Positions 8,173-17,648 of a stretch of 64,000 nucleotides of DNA are shown piece by piece (the first letter of the stretch is position 1; each line of letters starts with the position of its first letter). A program made the position numbers and the translations under genes. Below the pieces are notes generated by a model. That model was not told the origin of the DNA. It worked only from the letters and a program-made list of their open reading frames with translations, and did no database searches. The stretch comes from an uncultured Dehalococcoidia bacterium (GTDB lineage Bacteria; Chloroflexota; Dehalococcoidia; Lucifugimonadales; CATOSD01). Where the stretch lies: NCBI GenBank assembly GCA_951812395.1, contig CATOSD010000002.1, positions 1,292,442 through 1,356,441 on the forward strand. Reading direction: 5' to 3'.

Positions 8173-9102
8173 GAAACTATCTCAGAATCCTGACCCACAA
8201 ATACATTGGCTGGTTTCTGGTCTGATTCATATAGTTTCTCCAAAGGCGTCGGGAGGAATCGTATGGGGAATGAGGAGACGTTAGGAACCATCTGGGAAGT
8301 ACCGGACGAGCTTTGGGAACGCATCGAGCCTATCATTCTGGAGCGAGACCCACCCAAGGCAAGGGGCCGCAAGCGCGCCAATCCTCGACAGATGCTCAAC
8401 GGCATCATCTTCCGGATGCGCAGCGGGTGTTAATGGAACCGATTGCCGAGAGAGCTTGGGGACGACAGCACGATCCATCGCACCTTTCAGAGGTGGGTGG
8501 AACGGGGAGTCTTGCGCCGAATGTGGGGAGCGTTGGTGGAGGGGTGCGAAGAGTTGGGCGGCGTGGACTGGGAATGGCAGGCTGCGGACGGCGCCATGGG
8601 CAAGGCACGTTTTGGGGGGACCTGATTGGGCCCAACCCGACGGACCGTGGCAAGGCTGGTAGCAAGCGGAGTCTCCTTGTGGATGGAGAGGGCGGCCCTT
8701 TGAGCATTGCGGTTGCGGGAGCAAACGTCCATGACGCCAAGTTGTTGGAGGCGACCCTTTCCGCCATTGTGGTCAAGCGGCCGCAGCCCAGGGAGGAGGA
8801 ACCCCAACACCTGTGTCTGGACAAAGGGTATGACAATCCTTCGGGGCGTCGGGCTGCCGCCGGACACGGCTATCGGGAGCACATCCGACGCATCGGAGAG
8901 GAGAAGCTGGACGGCTCTGGACAGAAGCGGTATCCGGCGCGTCGGTGGGTTGTGGAACGGACGCTGGCATGGCTCTCAAAGTGTCGTGCGGTTCTGGTTC
9001 GCTACGATAAGAAGGCGTCGAACTACCTCGGAGTACTGCAACTCGCTTGCACGCTTCTGTGGTTCCGTCGTCAGTGGCGTCTGACTGTTTTGAGATAGTT
9101 TC
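8173..9102 (+). mobile_element. IS5-family (IS427-like) insertion sequence, copy 1, inactivated
   Basis: 930 bp bounded by terminal repeats GAAACTATCTCA (8173-8184) and TGAGATAGTTTC (9091-9102), flanked on both sides by TAA, a likely 3-bp target duplication. The second copy at 40984-41913 is the same length, inverted and nearly identical. Two-frame transposase organisation with a slippery TTTTGGGGGG is typical of the IS427 group. It sits 31 bp upstream of the -35 of the amino-acid ABC operon. Confidence 0.93.
8263..9098 (+). pseudogene. IS5-family transposase, copy 1, with nonsense mutation
   Basis: Reads MGNEETLGTIWEVPDELWERI from ATG 8263 (GGGAGGAATCGT ribosome site) and stops at a TAA at 8431-8433, where the intact copy at 41 kb has CAA (Gln). 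After the stop the frame continues to match copy 2. As in copy 2, a -1 shift at TTTTGGGGGG near 8610 is needed to join the N-terminal part to the C-terminal part ending 9098. Catalytic residues are otherwise present: Asp in WQAADGAMG, Asp in LCLDKGYDN, Glu in RWVVERTLAW. The nonsense codon makes this copy dependent on trans supply of transposase. Confidence 0.88.
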
Positions 9103-9133
9103 TAAGTAGCAGTCCATATGCGGCCAATCATTG

Positions 9134-9162
9134 TTGACACCCTAGCGGCCCCCAACTAAAAT
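9134..9162 (+). promoter_or_regulatory. Sigma-70-type promoter of the amino-acid ABC operon
   Basis: TTGACA (9134-9139), 17 bases, TAAAAT (9157-9162). A perfect -35 with an A/T-rich -10 in otherwise GC-rich DNA. The 5' leader holds a hairpin CCCCGCCA/TGGCGGGG (9172-9202). The start codon follows at 9246 with an AGGGAGGTTGACCAG ribosome site. Confidence 0.75.
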
Positions 9163-9245
9163 TATATTGGTCCCCGCCAATTGGCCCCGCCAAATGGCGG
9201 GGACGCGTGATAGATTACATTTGACCGAAAAGGGAGGTTGACCAG

Positions 9246-10403
9246 ATGTCAAAGGTCCTTAAGCTCTTCGCCATGGTGGCGCTTGCCGGGCTGGCTACTG
9301 TTGCAATCGCAGCCTGTGCCCAAGAAATGAGCGATGACGAGGTAATGGAGCGCGCTTCTGAATTGGGAATGATGACCGAGGCCGAAGCCGAAGCCATGGC
9401 GCCCGCCGAAGCCATGATGCCGGCGACCGGCGAAAGGCTCGCCCAGATCAAGAGCAGGGGCAAAGTCATCTGCGCCAGCCGCAATGATGTGCCCGGATAT
9501 GGCTACCTGGACAGTGGCGGCAACAACGTCGGTTTTGACATCGATCTCTGCCGAGCCCTGGCAGCCGCCGTGCTTGGCGACGCCAACGCCATCGAGATTC
9601 GCCTGATTACTGCGGCAGAGCGTGGTCCGACCGTTCAGTCTGGCGAGGTTGACATGCTGGTGCGCACGGTCACCTGGACTACTTCCCGGGACGCCCAGTG
9701 GGGCAACTATGCACAGACGATGTTCTACGACGGGCAGGGGTTCATGGTGTACAAGAGCCTCGGCATCGATAGCGCGCTGGACCTGAAAGACGCCACGGTC
9801 TGTGTGACGCAGGGAACAACGACCGAGCTCAACCTGCAGGACTTCTCGAACCAGAACGGCCTGAACATAACGCCGCTGACCTTCGAGGACACGGACGCGG
9901 TAGTGGCCGCCTACGAGAGCGAGCAATGCGACGCGTTCACCAACGACCGCTCTCAGCTTGCCGCGCTCGGCACGGCGCTCGCCGACAGAAGCGCTCACGT
10001 GATTCTCCCTGAGACGATCTCGGAAGAGCCGCTGGGGCCTGTGGTCCCACACGGTGACGACCAGTGGTTCGACATCGTAAAGTCCGTCATGGGCATTCTT
10101 ATCTACGCGGAAGCCTACGGTGTGACCTCGGAAAGCGTGCCATCCGCCGCTACCGGCGACACCAAGGTGGACAGGCTGTTCGGTCTGGAGGGGTCCTGGG
10201 GCCAGGAGAGCCTCGGCCTGAGCCAGACTTCCGCCCAGAACGTGATTCGCTCGGTGGGCAACTACGGCGAGATCTACAACCGCAACCTTGGACCGGACGG
10301 GATCGACCTGCCTCGGGAGAATGGCCGGAACGCGTTGTGGGCCTCTGCCACCTGCACCGACTGCCCCAAGGGCGGCCAGATATACGCGGCGCCTCTGCGG
10401 TAG
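9246..10403 (+). CDS. Polar amino-acid ABC transporter substrate-binding lipoprotein (AapJ/BztA-like)
   Basis: Captures amino acids outside the membrane and hands them to the permeases encoded downstream. Residues 1-24 form a signal peptide ending in the lipobox AIAAC, so Cys24 should be lipidated. An acidic linker (EMSDDEVMERASELGMMTEA) precedes the type-2 periplasmic binding fold, with LAQIKSRGKVICASRNDVPGYG, VGFDIDLCRALAAAVLGD, DMLVRTVTWTTSRD and DATVCVTQGTTTELNL, the signatures of the general L-amino-acid (AapJ) group. First gene of a four-gene operon driven by the promoter at 9134. At 385 residues it is longer than AapJ because of the linker. Confidence 0.92.
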   Translation: MSKVLKLFAMVALAGLATVAIAACAQEMSDDEVMERASELGMMTEAEAEAMAPAEAMMPATGERLAQIKSRGKVICASRNDVPGYGYLDSGGNNVGFDIDLCRALAAAVLGDANAIEIRLITAAERGPTVQSGEVDMLVRTVTWTTSRDAQWGNYAQTMFYDGQGFMVYKSLGIDSALDLKDATVCVTQGTTTELNLQDFSNQNGLNITPLTFEDTDAVVAAYESEQCDAFTNDRSQLAALGTALADRSAHVILPETISEEPLGPVVPHGDDQWFDIVKSVMGILIYAEAYGVTSESVPSAATGDTKVDRLFGLEGSWGQESLGLSQTSAQNVIRSVGNYGEIYNRNLGPDGIDLPRENGRNALWASATCTDCPKGGQIYAAPLR

Positions 10404-10640
10404 GGGAAGTCTCGATTAATCCACGGGCGGCAATCAGCCGAGTGGTCGTGACTCGTCTCGGCTGTTAACCGGCTCGGCGCCGCCCAGAACGGCATGGGCA
10501 GGCTATTGACCTGCCCATGCCCATGCTTGGAAAGAGGATCGTAGACGCTGCCGCGCTAGGCTACAATCGGTGGCGCCACTCCTCCCCATGTCGGATGGCT
10601 CTAACCACCGCCTTAGCCGAGAGCGGGATTGGCTGGGCGC

Positions 10641-11846
10641 ATGACGACCATACCACGAAATCTGACCTACCAGGGCATACCGATTTGGCGGCATGAGCGT
10701 ATCATACGCTGGACGTCGCAGATCGTGTCGGGCGTGGTGGTGGTGGCCCTGGTTGCCTGGTTCTTCTTCAATATCGGAAGCGCTATACAAGAGCGCAACA
10801 TCCCCTTCGGATTCAATTTCTTGTCCAGGGCCTATCAGACGCCCATCGGACAGCACTTCCTTCCATACGAGTCCTCTAACTCCTTTCTCTACGCCCTGGG
10901 AGTCGCCGCGACTAACACGCTCTTCGTTGCGATTGTCGGCATCATCCTTGCGATCCTGCTGGGAATCTTCGTGGGCGTCTCACGGCTATCCAGCAACTGG
11001 ATAGTTTCCAGGATAGCCACCGTTTACATCGAGTTCTTTCGCAACGTTCCCTTGCTGGTGCAGCTCTTCTTCTGGTTTTACATTCTGCTCGCGCTGCCAC
11101 CCGTGCGTGAAGGATACGTCTTCGTCGGCAACATTTACGTCAACAACGCCGGTGTATCGGTCCCCTGGATGATGGCCAGCAGCACGGCTGCGAGCCTGGT
11201 CTGGCTTGCAGTGGCAGCGCTCGCGGTCGTGAGTGGCGTGGCGGTCCACCGCTTTCAAAGCCGCCGTGAGATATTGGCGGGCGTGTCCTCCTACCCAGTG
11301 ATCTACGGCCTTGGCGCGACGCTGCTGATAGTCGTCGTTGGCTGGGTCGTCGTCGGTTTAGCCTTCGGAGAGGCCCCGTTTATCTCTTCCTACCCGGCGC
11401 CGGAGGGCAGGTTCGGACGCATCGAAGGCGGCTTCACTGCGTCGGCGGGCCTGTTGGCGCTGCTGGTCGGTCTGGTAGTCTACACCTCGTCCTTCATCGC
11501 AGAGATAGTGCGCGCCGGGATACAATCGGTTAGCCGCGGGCAACGCGAGGCCGCCTCCGCGCTCGGCCTGTCCCCGATGAAGGCCCTTCGGCACGTTACG
11601 TTTCCCCAGGCCCTGCGTGTGATAATCCCGCCTCTCATCAGCCAAAGCCTGAACTTGACAAAAAACAGCAGCCTCGCGGGCGCCATAGGCTACTCCGACC
11701 TGACCAACGTGGCCAAGACCATGACACAGACCGCGCCGGCGGTTTCAATCTACATTCTGATCATGCTGGCTTACCTCGCGATGAGCCTCACCTGGTCACT
11801 GATCGGCAACCTCTACAACCGCCACATACGGTTCCGGGAAGGCTAG
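10641..11846 (+). CDS. Amino-acid ABC transporter permease (AapQ/BztB-like)
   Basis: First of two integral-membrane subunits. About 401 residues with hydrophobic segments near the N-terminus (VVVVALVAWFFFNIG), a short-spaced pair with VAIVGIILAILLGIFVGVSRLS, and an extended central hydrophobic insert typical of AapQ. The C-terminal EAA loop reads GQREAASALGLSPMKALRHVTFPQALRVIIPP, which docks on the ATPase. ATG 10641 is preferred to the TTG at 10629 in the ORF track. Three bases separate it from the next permease. Confidence 0.92.
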   Translation: MTTIPRNLTYQGIPIWRHERIIRWTSQIVSGVVVVALVAWFFFNIGSAIQERNIPFGFNFLSRAYQTPIGQHFLPYESSNSFLYALGVAATNTLFVAIVGIILAILLGIFVGVSRLSSNWIVSRIATVYIEFFRNVPLLVQLFFWFYILLALPPVREGYVFVGNIYVNNAGVSVPWMMASSTAASLVWLAVAALAVVSGVAVHRFQSRREILAGVSSYPVIYGLGATLLIVVVGWVVVGLAFGEAPFISSYPAPEGRFGRIEGGFTASAGLLALLVGLVVYTSSFIAEIVRAGIQSVSRGQREAASALGLSPMKALRHVTFPQALRVIIPPLISQSLNLTKNSSLAGAIGYSDLTNVAKTMTQTAPAVSIYILIMLAYLAMSLTWSLIGNLYNRHIRFREG

Positions 11847-11849
11847 GCC

Positions 11850-13145
11850 ATGGCGACACATTCGCAAACCGCGCCCGCCCCCATACTGCCCCCACCCCGC
11901 TCCGAAGTGGGTGTACTCGGTTGGATGCGTGCCAATCTGTTCGATTCGCGGTTCAGCGGCGCCCTTACAATCGTCTCCGCCGCTGTCCTGCTGGTTGGGG
12001 GCTGGTTCGGCCTCAGGTGGGTGTTCCTGAGCGCGGACTGGGGCCTTCTGGCAGAGATTGGCGGGCTGTTCGTGTTGGGCCCGTACAACACCGACCAGTC
12101 TTGTCCTGGAAACAATTGCTTCTGGAGGCCACAGGTGGGCCTTCTGTTGGTCTCCATGCTTCTGGGAATGATCTGGGTGGTCGCCGGTGGCGGAGTGGCG
12201 AAGCGGATCGCGATCATCAGCGCAGTCGCAACCGCAGCCTTCGCGTTCCTCCCATACGACTTCGAGCGGATGGGCATGGACGTCCGTCTGCTCCTGCTGG
12301 CGAACCTGCCGGCGGTTGCCATGGGGTGGGCGTTGGCGCGCTACATCCCTTTCTTCAGGACCGTCAAGGGCGTAGGTATGCTCGCCCTCGCGGCGTTCCT
12401 GCTCACGCTGTTGTTACTGAGGGGATGGGAGGACGGTGGGCCCGGCCTGATGCCGGACTTGCTGTTCGGTTGGGTTCCCGGTCTAGGGCCGGTTGTGGAC
12501 CTGAAGAACTGGGGCGGGCTGATGCTCAACATTCTGCTGGCCGTGGCCGGCATAGCGCTGAGCTTGCCCATCGGAATTGGGTTGGCCCTTGGCCGTCGCA
12601 GCGACCTTCAGGTCGTCAAAGCAATCTGCGTCGTGTTCATCGAGGTGTTCCGAGGCGTACCCCTCATCACTCTGCTGTTCATGTCGCAGGTGCTGGTTCC
12701 CCTCGCGTTTCCCAGAGACTTCCCTCTGGACCCATTGCCTCGCGCCGCAATCATCATTACCCTGTTCAGTTCGGCGTACATGGCTGAAAACATACGGGGA
12801 GGGTTGCAGGCGCTGCACCCAGGACAGGCAGAGGCAGCCAGGGCGCTGGGTCTGCCGGGATGGCAAACGACTCTGCTCATCTCCCTGCCACAGGCGATAC
12901 GCAATGTCATTCCGGCAATCGTGGGCCAGTTCATCTCGCTGTTCAAGGACACCAGCCTGGTGTACATCATCGGGATGTTGGACATTGTCGAGGAGAGCCG
13001 GGCATACATTCAGGGTAATCCGGAACTCCTTTCCAGCGCGAAAGAGCTCTTCATCTTCATCGCCGTGGTGTTCTGGGTGTTCTGCTACAGCATGTCATAC
13101 GTCAGTCGCCGGTATGAGCGGCACCTGGGCGTGGGAGAGAGATAG
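11850..13145 (+). CDS. Amino-acid ABC transporter permease (AapM/BztC-like)
   Basis: Second membrane subunit, 431 residues. Several membrane helices in the N-terminal half ([38 protein letters not shown]) precede the conserved permease core with [21 protein letters not shown]-type sequence and the EAA loop [32 protein letters not shown]. This arrangement matches AapM rather than the shorter HisM/GlnP permeases. Start ATG 11850 directly follows the upstream stop codon, indicating translational coupling. Confidence 0.92.
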   Translation: MATHSQTAPAPILPPPRSEVGVLGWMRANLFDSRFSGALTIVSAAVLLVGGWFGLRWVFLSADWGLLAEIGGLFVLGPYNTDQSCPGNNCFWRPQVGLLLVSMLLGMIWVVAGGGVAKRIAIISAVATAAFAFLPYDFERMGMDVRLLLLANLPAVAMGWALARYIPFFRTVKGVGMLALAAFLLTLLLLRGWEDGGPGLMPDLLFGWVPGLGPVVDLKNWGGLMLNILLAVAGIALSLPIGIGLALGRRSDLQVVKAICVVFIEVFRGVPLITLLFMSQVLVPLAFPRDFPLDPLPRAAIIITLFSSAYMAENIRGGLQALHPGQAEAARALGLPGWQTTLLISLPQAIRNVIPAIVGQFISLFKDTSLVYIIGMLDIVEESRAYIQGNPELLSSAKELFIFIAVVFWVFCYSMSYVSRRYERHLGVGER

Positions 13146-13155
13146 GGGGAGTGTT

Positions 13156-13914
13156 TTGGCCAGTTCAGAGGCGAGAAGCGAAACTCAGGACATCATTGTA
13201 TGCCGCAACGTGCACAAGTGGTACGGGGAGTTTCACGCGCTCAGGGGTATAACCACAAACGTTGGGCGCGGTGAAGTGGTGGTCATTTTCGGACCGTCTG
13301 GCTCGGGCAAATCCACCTTCATCCGCACCATAAACCGCCTGGAGCAACACCAGCGGGGCGACATCATCGTGGACGGTATAGAGCTGTCGAACGACATTCG
13401 AAACATCGACGCCATTCGGCAGGAAGTGGGCATGGTCTTCCAGTCCTTCAACCTGTTTCCCCACCTGAGCGTAATGAGCAACATCACCCTGGCCCCGATC
13501 AAGGTGCGCAAGACGCCCGCGGCTGAGGCTGAGGAGACCGCGCTCGAGCTGCTGCGGCGCGTGGGAATAGAAGAGCAGGCCGACAAGTACCCGTCCCAGC
13601 TCTCGGGCGGCCAGCAGCAGCGAGTGGCCATCGCGCGGGCACTTGCCATGCAGCCCAAAGTCATGCTTTTCGACGAGCCCACCTCGGCCCTCGACCCGGA
13701 GATGATCAAAGAGGTGCTCGACGTTATGCAGGAGCTGGCGCAGTCCGGCATGACGATGATGGTAGTCTCTCACGAAATGGGTTTCGCCCGCGAGGTGGCC
13801 GACCGGATGATGATGTTTGACGAGGGCGTGTTGGTCGAGGAAGGGCCGCCGGAGCAAATCTTCGAAGACCCGCAGAGCGACAGGACCAAGCTGTTCCTAT
13901 CACAGATCCTCTAG
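13156..13914 (+). CDS. Amino-acid ABC transporter ATP-binding protein (AapP/BztD-like)
   Basis: Cytoplasmic ATPase of the transporter, 252 residues. Walker [10 protein letters not shown] near residue 45, Q-loop [13 protein letters not shown], signature [19 protein letters not shown], Walker [14 protein letters not shown] and H-loop VVSHEMGFA are all intact. The ORF track runs the frame back to 12577, but that overlaps the permease; I choose TTG 13156, preceded by AGGGGGAG, giving a product starting [16 protein letters not shown]. Operon ends at the hairpin 13949-13977. Confidence 0.93.
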   Translation: MASSEARSETQDIIVCRNVHKWYGEFHALRGITTNVGRGEVVVIFGPSGSGKSTFIRTINRLEQHQRGDIIVDGIELSNDIRNIDAIRQEVGMVFQSFNLFPHLSVMSNITLAPIKVRKTPAAEAEETALELLRRVGIEEQADKYPSQLSGGQQQRVAIARALAMQPKVMLFDEPTSALDPEMIKEVLDVMQELAQSGMTMMVVSHEMGFAREVADRMMMFDEGVLVEEGPPEQIFEDPQSDRTKLFLSQIL

Positions 13915-13948
13915 CGCCTCAACCCTGTGGCGCGACGCTGTCGAACTG

Positions 13949-13977
13949 AGCGGGCCGCCCAGGTCGGGCGGCCCGCT
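13949..13977. terminator. Strong GC hairpin between convergent genes
   Basis: AGCGGGCCGCCC-aggtc-GGGCGGCCCGCT is a perfect 12-bp stem with a 5-base loop. It separates the 3' ends of the ABC ATPase gene and the VOC gene and probably ends both transcripts. No T-run follows on the plus strand. Confidence 0.7.
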
Positions 13978-13991
13978 ACCGTCCCCACCTG

Positions 13992-14411
13992 CTACTGCCC
14001 CGATGAGTGTAAGAACTGCCAGTTGATTCCGAACCGGTCGACACAGGCGCCGAAGTAGTCGCCCCAGAACATGTCCTGCATGGGCATCTCTACCTTCCCC
14101 CCCATGGACATGGCGGCAAAGAGGGCATCGGCCTCCAGGCGGCTATCGGCCACGAAAGAGAGCGCCACGTTGTTGCCGAAGTTGCGAGGCGGCCCGAAGT
14201 GCGCGGGCACGTCACTCCCCATCAGCACGCTCGAACCCACGTTCAGCGACACGTGCATTATCTTATCGCGGTCGGACTCGTCGACTGGCGTGTCGGCAGG
14301 CATTTCTTCGAACGTGGCTAGGTTATTGAATTCACCGCCAAACACAGACTGATAGAACTCGAAAGCCTCGCGGCAGTTCCCATTGAAGTTGAGGTACGCG
14401 TTAATGGTCAT
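13992..14411 (-). CDS. VOC-family (PhnB-like) protein
   Basis: 139-residue vicinal-oxygen-chelate fold protein of the PhnB/3-demethylubiquinone-methyltransferase-like group: MTINAYLNFNGNCREAFEFYQSVFGGEF at the N-terminus, SLNVGSSVLMGSDVP in the middle and DMFWGDYFGACVDRFGINWQF at the C-terminus match the family in order. Members are metal-binding or antibiotic-resistance-like proteins of mostly unknown function. Monocistronic, facing the transporter operon. Confidence 0.85.
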   Translation of the reverse strand: MTINAYLNFNGNCREAFEFYQSVFGGEFNNLATFEEMPADTPVDESDRDKIMHVSLNVGSSVLMGSDVPAHFGPPRNFGNNVALSFVADSRLEADALFAAMSMGGKVEMPMQDMFWGDYFGACVDRFGINWQFLHSSGQ

Positions 14412-14588
14412 GACCGGCCTCCTTCCTTCTACTCGGCTACGGGGATAGAGACTAGAGCTTTCCCCAGCGAGAATTCAAGGTGGAATCTGAGCAAAATCCC
14501 GTCATACGTCGGAAACCAGTACAACGCAAACGGCGGAAGTAGCGCGCTGCCGCTTCCGCCGCACTCATGGTCGATTGTTCTTATTCTG

Positions 14589-16298
14589 TTAGTTGAGGCG
14601 GATTTCCCTCAGCTTGGGTACGATCATCGGCGTGACCCTGTAGCCCTCCACGTGGGGCTTGAGCAGCAGGTGGCGCTCGCCGGTGTACCACAGCGGCACC
14701 CAGGCGCCATCCTGGACGATCAGCTCTTCTGCCCGCCTGTATTCCGCGATGCGCGCCAGCGGGTCCTGCAGGGTGCGGGCGCGTTCCAGGATGGTGTCCA
14801 GTTCAGGATTGGAGTATGCGCCGTGGTTGAGGTTGCTGTCGGTGTGGAACAGTATGTCCAGGAAGTCCTGCGGGTCGGGATAGTCCGCTTGCCAGCCCAG
14901 CCCGGCGTAAGCCTGGAACTTGGCATCGTTTAGGTCTTCGAGGTAGGTCGCCCACTCCACCTGCTGGATTTCGACTTCCACACCCAGGACCTGGCGCCAC
15001 ATCTCGATCACGACCTCCAGGTCCAGCCCTATCGTGCCGCCGGTGCCGGGCACGGTAATGACGATCCGCGGCCTTGACTCGGCGTCTGCGTAGGCGGACT
15101 CGCTCAGGAGCCGTTGGGCGAGCTCCTTGTCGTGCCGCAGACCTTCCAGGTTCTCGTTGTAGCCGGGGAAACCGGGGGGCAGAATGCCGAATGCGGGCAC
15201 CACCAGGTCCGAGAGAACTTCGGACGCGATAAGCTCCTTGTCGATGGCATGGTTGAGCGCCTGCCTGAACTTGGGATCGTCGAAAGGCGCCATGCTGGTG
15301 TTGAAGCCGATGTAGGAGATGCTGAAGTCGGGCGGCGCCACTACAAGCTCATCGTTCAGCGGCTCATTGGGGTCTAGCACCCTCTCGAGGTCGAACAGGC
15401 TGACGCCGGTAATGTCGATCTCGTCATTCTCGTACATCGCCATGGACTGCCCACCGGCGAGATTCAGCAGAATGGTATCAACCATAGCCGGCTCCCGGTA
15501 GAAGTGCTCGTTGCGCTCCAGGACTATACGCTCGCCGATTTTGTACTCCTTCAGCCGGAACGGGCCGGTGCCGTTCGGGTTATCGGTCCAGCCCCGGCCG
15601 CCTGCCTCCACGGTGGCGCGGTCCACGACGAACGCTGTCGGGTAGGTCAGCTTGGCGAGGAAGTACGCCTTCGGCTGGTCCACGGTTATCCTCAGCGTCG
15701 TGTCGTCCACGACACGGATGCCGGATATCTCAGTCGCGTCACCCTTGATGTAGTCGAGCGCGCCGACAATGTCGTTGAGGTACGTCTCGGCCACTGGCGA
15801 CGCCGTTTCCGGCGCGGCCGCCCGTTCGATGGACCACTTGAAGTCCTGTGCGGTAACCGGCTTGCCGTCGTGGAACTTGGCGTTGGGCCGCAGGTAGAAG
15901 GTGTATTGCAGGCCGTCGGTGCTGATCTCCCAGCGTTCGGCGATGTCGGGCACCAACTCCAAGTCCGTGTTGATTGTGACGAGGCCGCTGAACAGCTCTA
16001 CGACCACAAATGAGGACGTCGTGTCTGTAGTCAGATGCGGATCTAGAGTGGGCGGGTCTGCCCACTGCCTGCGAAATACACCGCCGGTTGGGGTATTGAC
16101 TGCCGGGGTTGACGGCTCCGTGCTGACGATCGCCGTTGCAGTTGGCTCTTCTGGAACCGGCGTCGGGTCCGTAGATAGCGCGGACGCCTCGCTCGAATCC
16201 GGCTCTTCATCACTCGAGTCGCTACCGCAAGCAACCGCCACGAACGCGGCCAATACGAACACGATAAGCAGAATCCATTTCAGCTTGAACAATGTCAC
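14589..16298 (-). CDS. ABC transporter substrate-binding lipoprotein, family 5 (peptide/opine type)
   Basis: 569-residue extracytoplasmic solute-binding protein. Signal peptide with lipobox (FVAVAC, Cys about residue 24), then a Ser/Glu/Pro-rich linker and the SBP family 5 fold: [66 protein letters not shown], and [24 protein letters not shown]. Family members bind oligopeptides, nickel or sugars; the ligand is not predictable. Start is GTG at 16298, overlapping the prfB stop by 4 bases (GTGA), so its translation is likely coupled to prfB. No permease or ATPase genes are adjacent. Confidence 0.9.
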   Translation of the reverse strand: MTLFKLKWILLIVFVLAAFVAVACGSDSSDEEPDSSEASALSTDPTPVPEEPTATAIVSTEPSTPAVNTPTGGVFRRQWADPPTLDPHLTTDTTSSFVVVELFSGLVTINTDLELVPDIAERWEISTDGLQYTFYLRPNAKFHDGKPVTAQDFKWSIERAAAPETASPVAETYLNDIVGALDYIKGDATEISGIRVVDDTTLRITVDQPKAYFLAKLTYPTAFVVDRATVEAGGRGWTDNPNGTGPFRLKEYKIGERIVLERNEHFYREPAMVDTILLNLAGGQSMAMYENDEIDITGVSLFDLERVLDPNEPLNDELVVAPPDFSISYIGFNTSMAPFDDPKFRQALNHAIDKELIASEVLSDLVVPAFGILPPGFPGYNENLEGLRHDKELAQRLLSESAYADAESRPRIVITVPGTGGTIGLDLEVVIEMWRQVLGVEVEIQQVEWATYLEDLNDAKFQAYAGLGWQADYPDPQDFLDILFHTDSNLNHGAYSNPELDTILERARTLQDPLARIAEYRRAEELIVQDGAWVPLWYTGERHLLLKPHVEGYRVTPMIVPKLREIRLN

Positions 16299-17393
16299 CC
16301 TCCAACCTGCGACGCTAGAAACGTCTCGATAAATGAGTCGATGTTGCCGTCGAGGACGTACTCGGCGGCTGAGTCCTCATGGCCCGTCCGGTGGTCTTTC
16401 ACCATCTGGTACGGGTGCAGGACGTAGCTTCTGATCTGATTGCCCCATTCGGGAGAGATGTGCTCTCCCTTCAGCCTCGCCATCTCTTCGGCCCTGCGAC
16501 GCATTTCGAGTTCCACGAGCCGGGCCAGCAGTATGCGCATGGCGAACTCGCGGTTCTGTCGCTGGGAGCGCTCGTTCTGGCAGCTAACCCGTATGCCGGT
16601 AGGCAGATGCGTCACTCGGACCGCGGTGGAGTTCTTCTGAACGCTCTGGCCGCCGGCACCGCCGGCCCTGAACACCTCGAGCTTGATGTCATCTGGGTCG
16701 ATCGTAACGTCCACGCCCTCCTCGGCCTCCGGAAGCGCCTCCACGAGAGCGAACGAGGTATGACGCGCGTGGTTTCCGTCGAAGGGCGATATCCTGACAA
16801 GGCGGTGCACTCCCCGCTCGGCCCTCATGTAGCCGAACGCGTATGGACCGGACAACTGGACTGTCGCGCTCTTCACGCCGCCGTCCTCGCCAAATGAGAC
16901 GTCCAGCACGTCGCTGGAGAATCCGCGCCTCTCGGCCCACCTCAGGTACATTCGCATTAGCATTCTCGTCCAATCCTGCGAGTCCACGCCACCGGCGCCC
17001 GCGTGAAGCGCGACAATGGCGTTGCGCTGGTCATACTCGCCAGAAAGGGCCAGTTTGAACTCAAGTGCGCCCAGCCGCTCGCTCACTTTCGCGAGGTCCT
17101 GCCTCAGACCGCTCAGCAGCGAGTCGTCCCCCTCCTCCAGCGTCAGCTCCAACCACTCCTCCACCGATGCCGCCGCCTCGTCCAGCGACTGCCACTCGTG
17201 GACCTCCTGCGTCAGGGCGGATATTCGCCTCATAGTGTGCTGAGCCTCAGCGGGAGAGCTCCAGAACTCTGGATCGGTCGCCTGTTTTTCCAGGCGGGCG
17301 ATCTGCAGGCGCTTGCCTTCGAGGTCAAAGACGCACCATGATGTCGGCAATGCGCTCTCGTAACCCAACGACTGTACTCCTGAGTTCCAACAT
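16295..17393 (-). CDS. prfB: Peptide chain release factor 2, with +1 programmed frameshift
   Basis: RF2 terminates translation at UGA and UAA. The main frame shows the peptidyl-tRNA hydrolysis motif [13 protein letters not shown] (GGQ) and the stop-recognition tripeptide SPF in [15 protein letters not shown], which is RF2-specific. The true start is ATG 17393, in another frame from the ORF track: 22 codons ([22 protein letters not shown]) lead to an in-frame TGA at 17327-17325 within CTTTGAC, the classical RF2 autoregulatory shift site; +1 slippage continues with [15 protein letters not shown]. Total length becomes 365 residues, the same as E. coli RF2. GGAGG lies upstream of the start. Confidence 0.95.
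17324..17330 (-). promoter_or_regulatory. RF2 autoregulatory frameshift site CTTTGAC
   Basis: On the minus strand the zero frame reads CGT CTT TGA C. When RF2 is scarce, the ribosome slips +1 on CTT and reads GAC. The usual upstream Shine-Dalgarno-like stimulator is weak here (GGTG). Confidence 0.92.
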
Positions 17394-17648
17394 TTGGAAG
17401 TTTTCCTCCGATGTCTATTGCAACGCCTTTGCGCCGCGAATGGTTAGCAGAAAGTATATCAGGATGCGTGCAATTCGGGGCGTCGCATACGATGGCCATC
17501 GCGTAAAGAATGCTCCATTCATGTCCGCCTCTTGCCGAGTTGCGAGCCGCCAGTCTGGATAAGCGCGCTCGTACGATGTAGAATCGCTCTTGCCTTCCCG
17601 CCCGGCGCGGAGCCGCGGCGAATCGATAGAAACGAGGGAATAACACCT

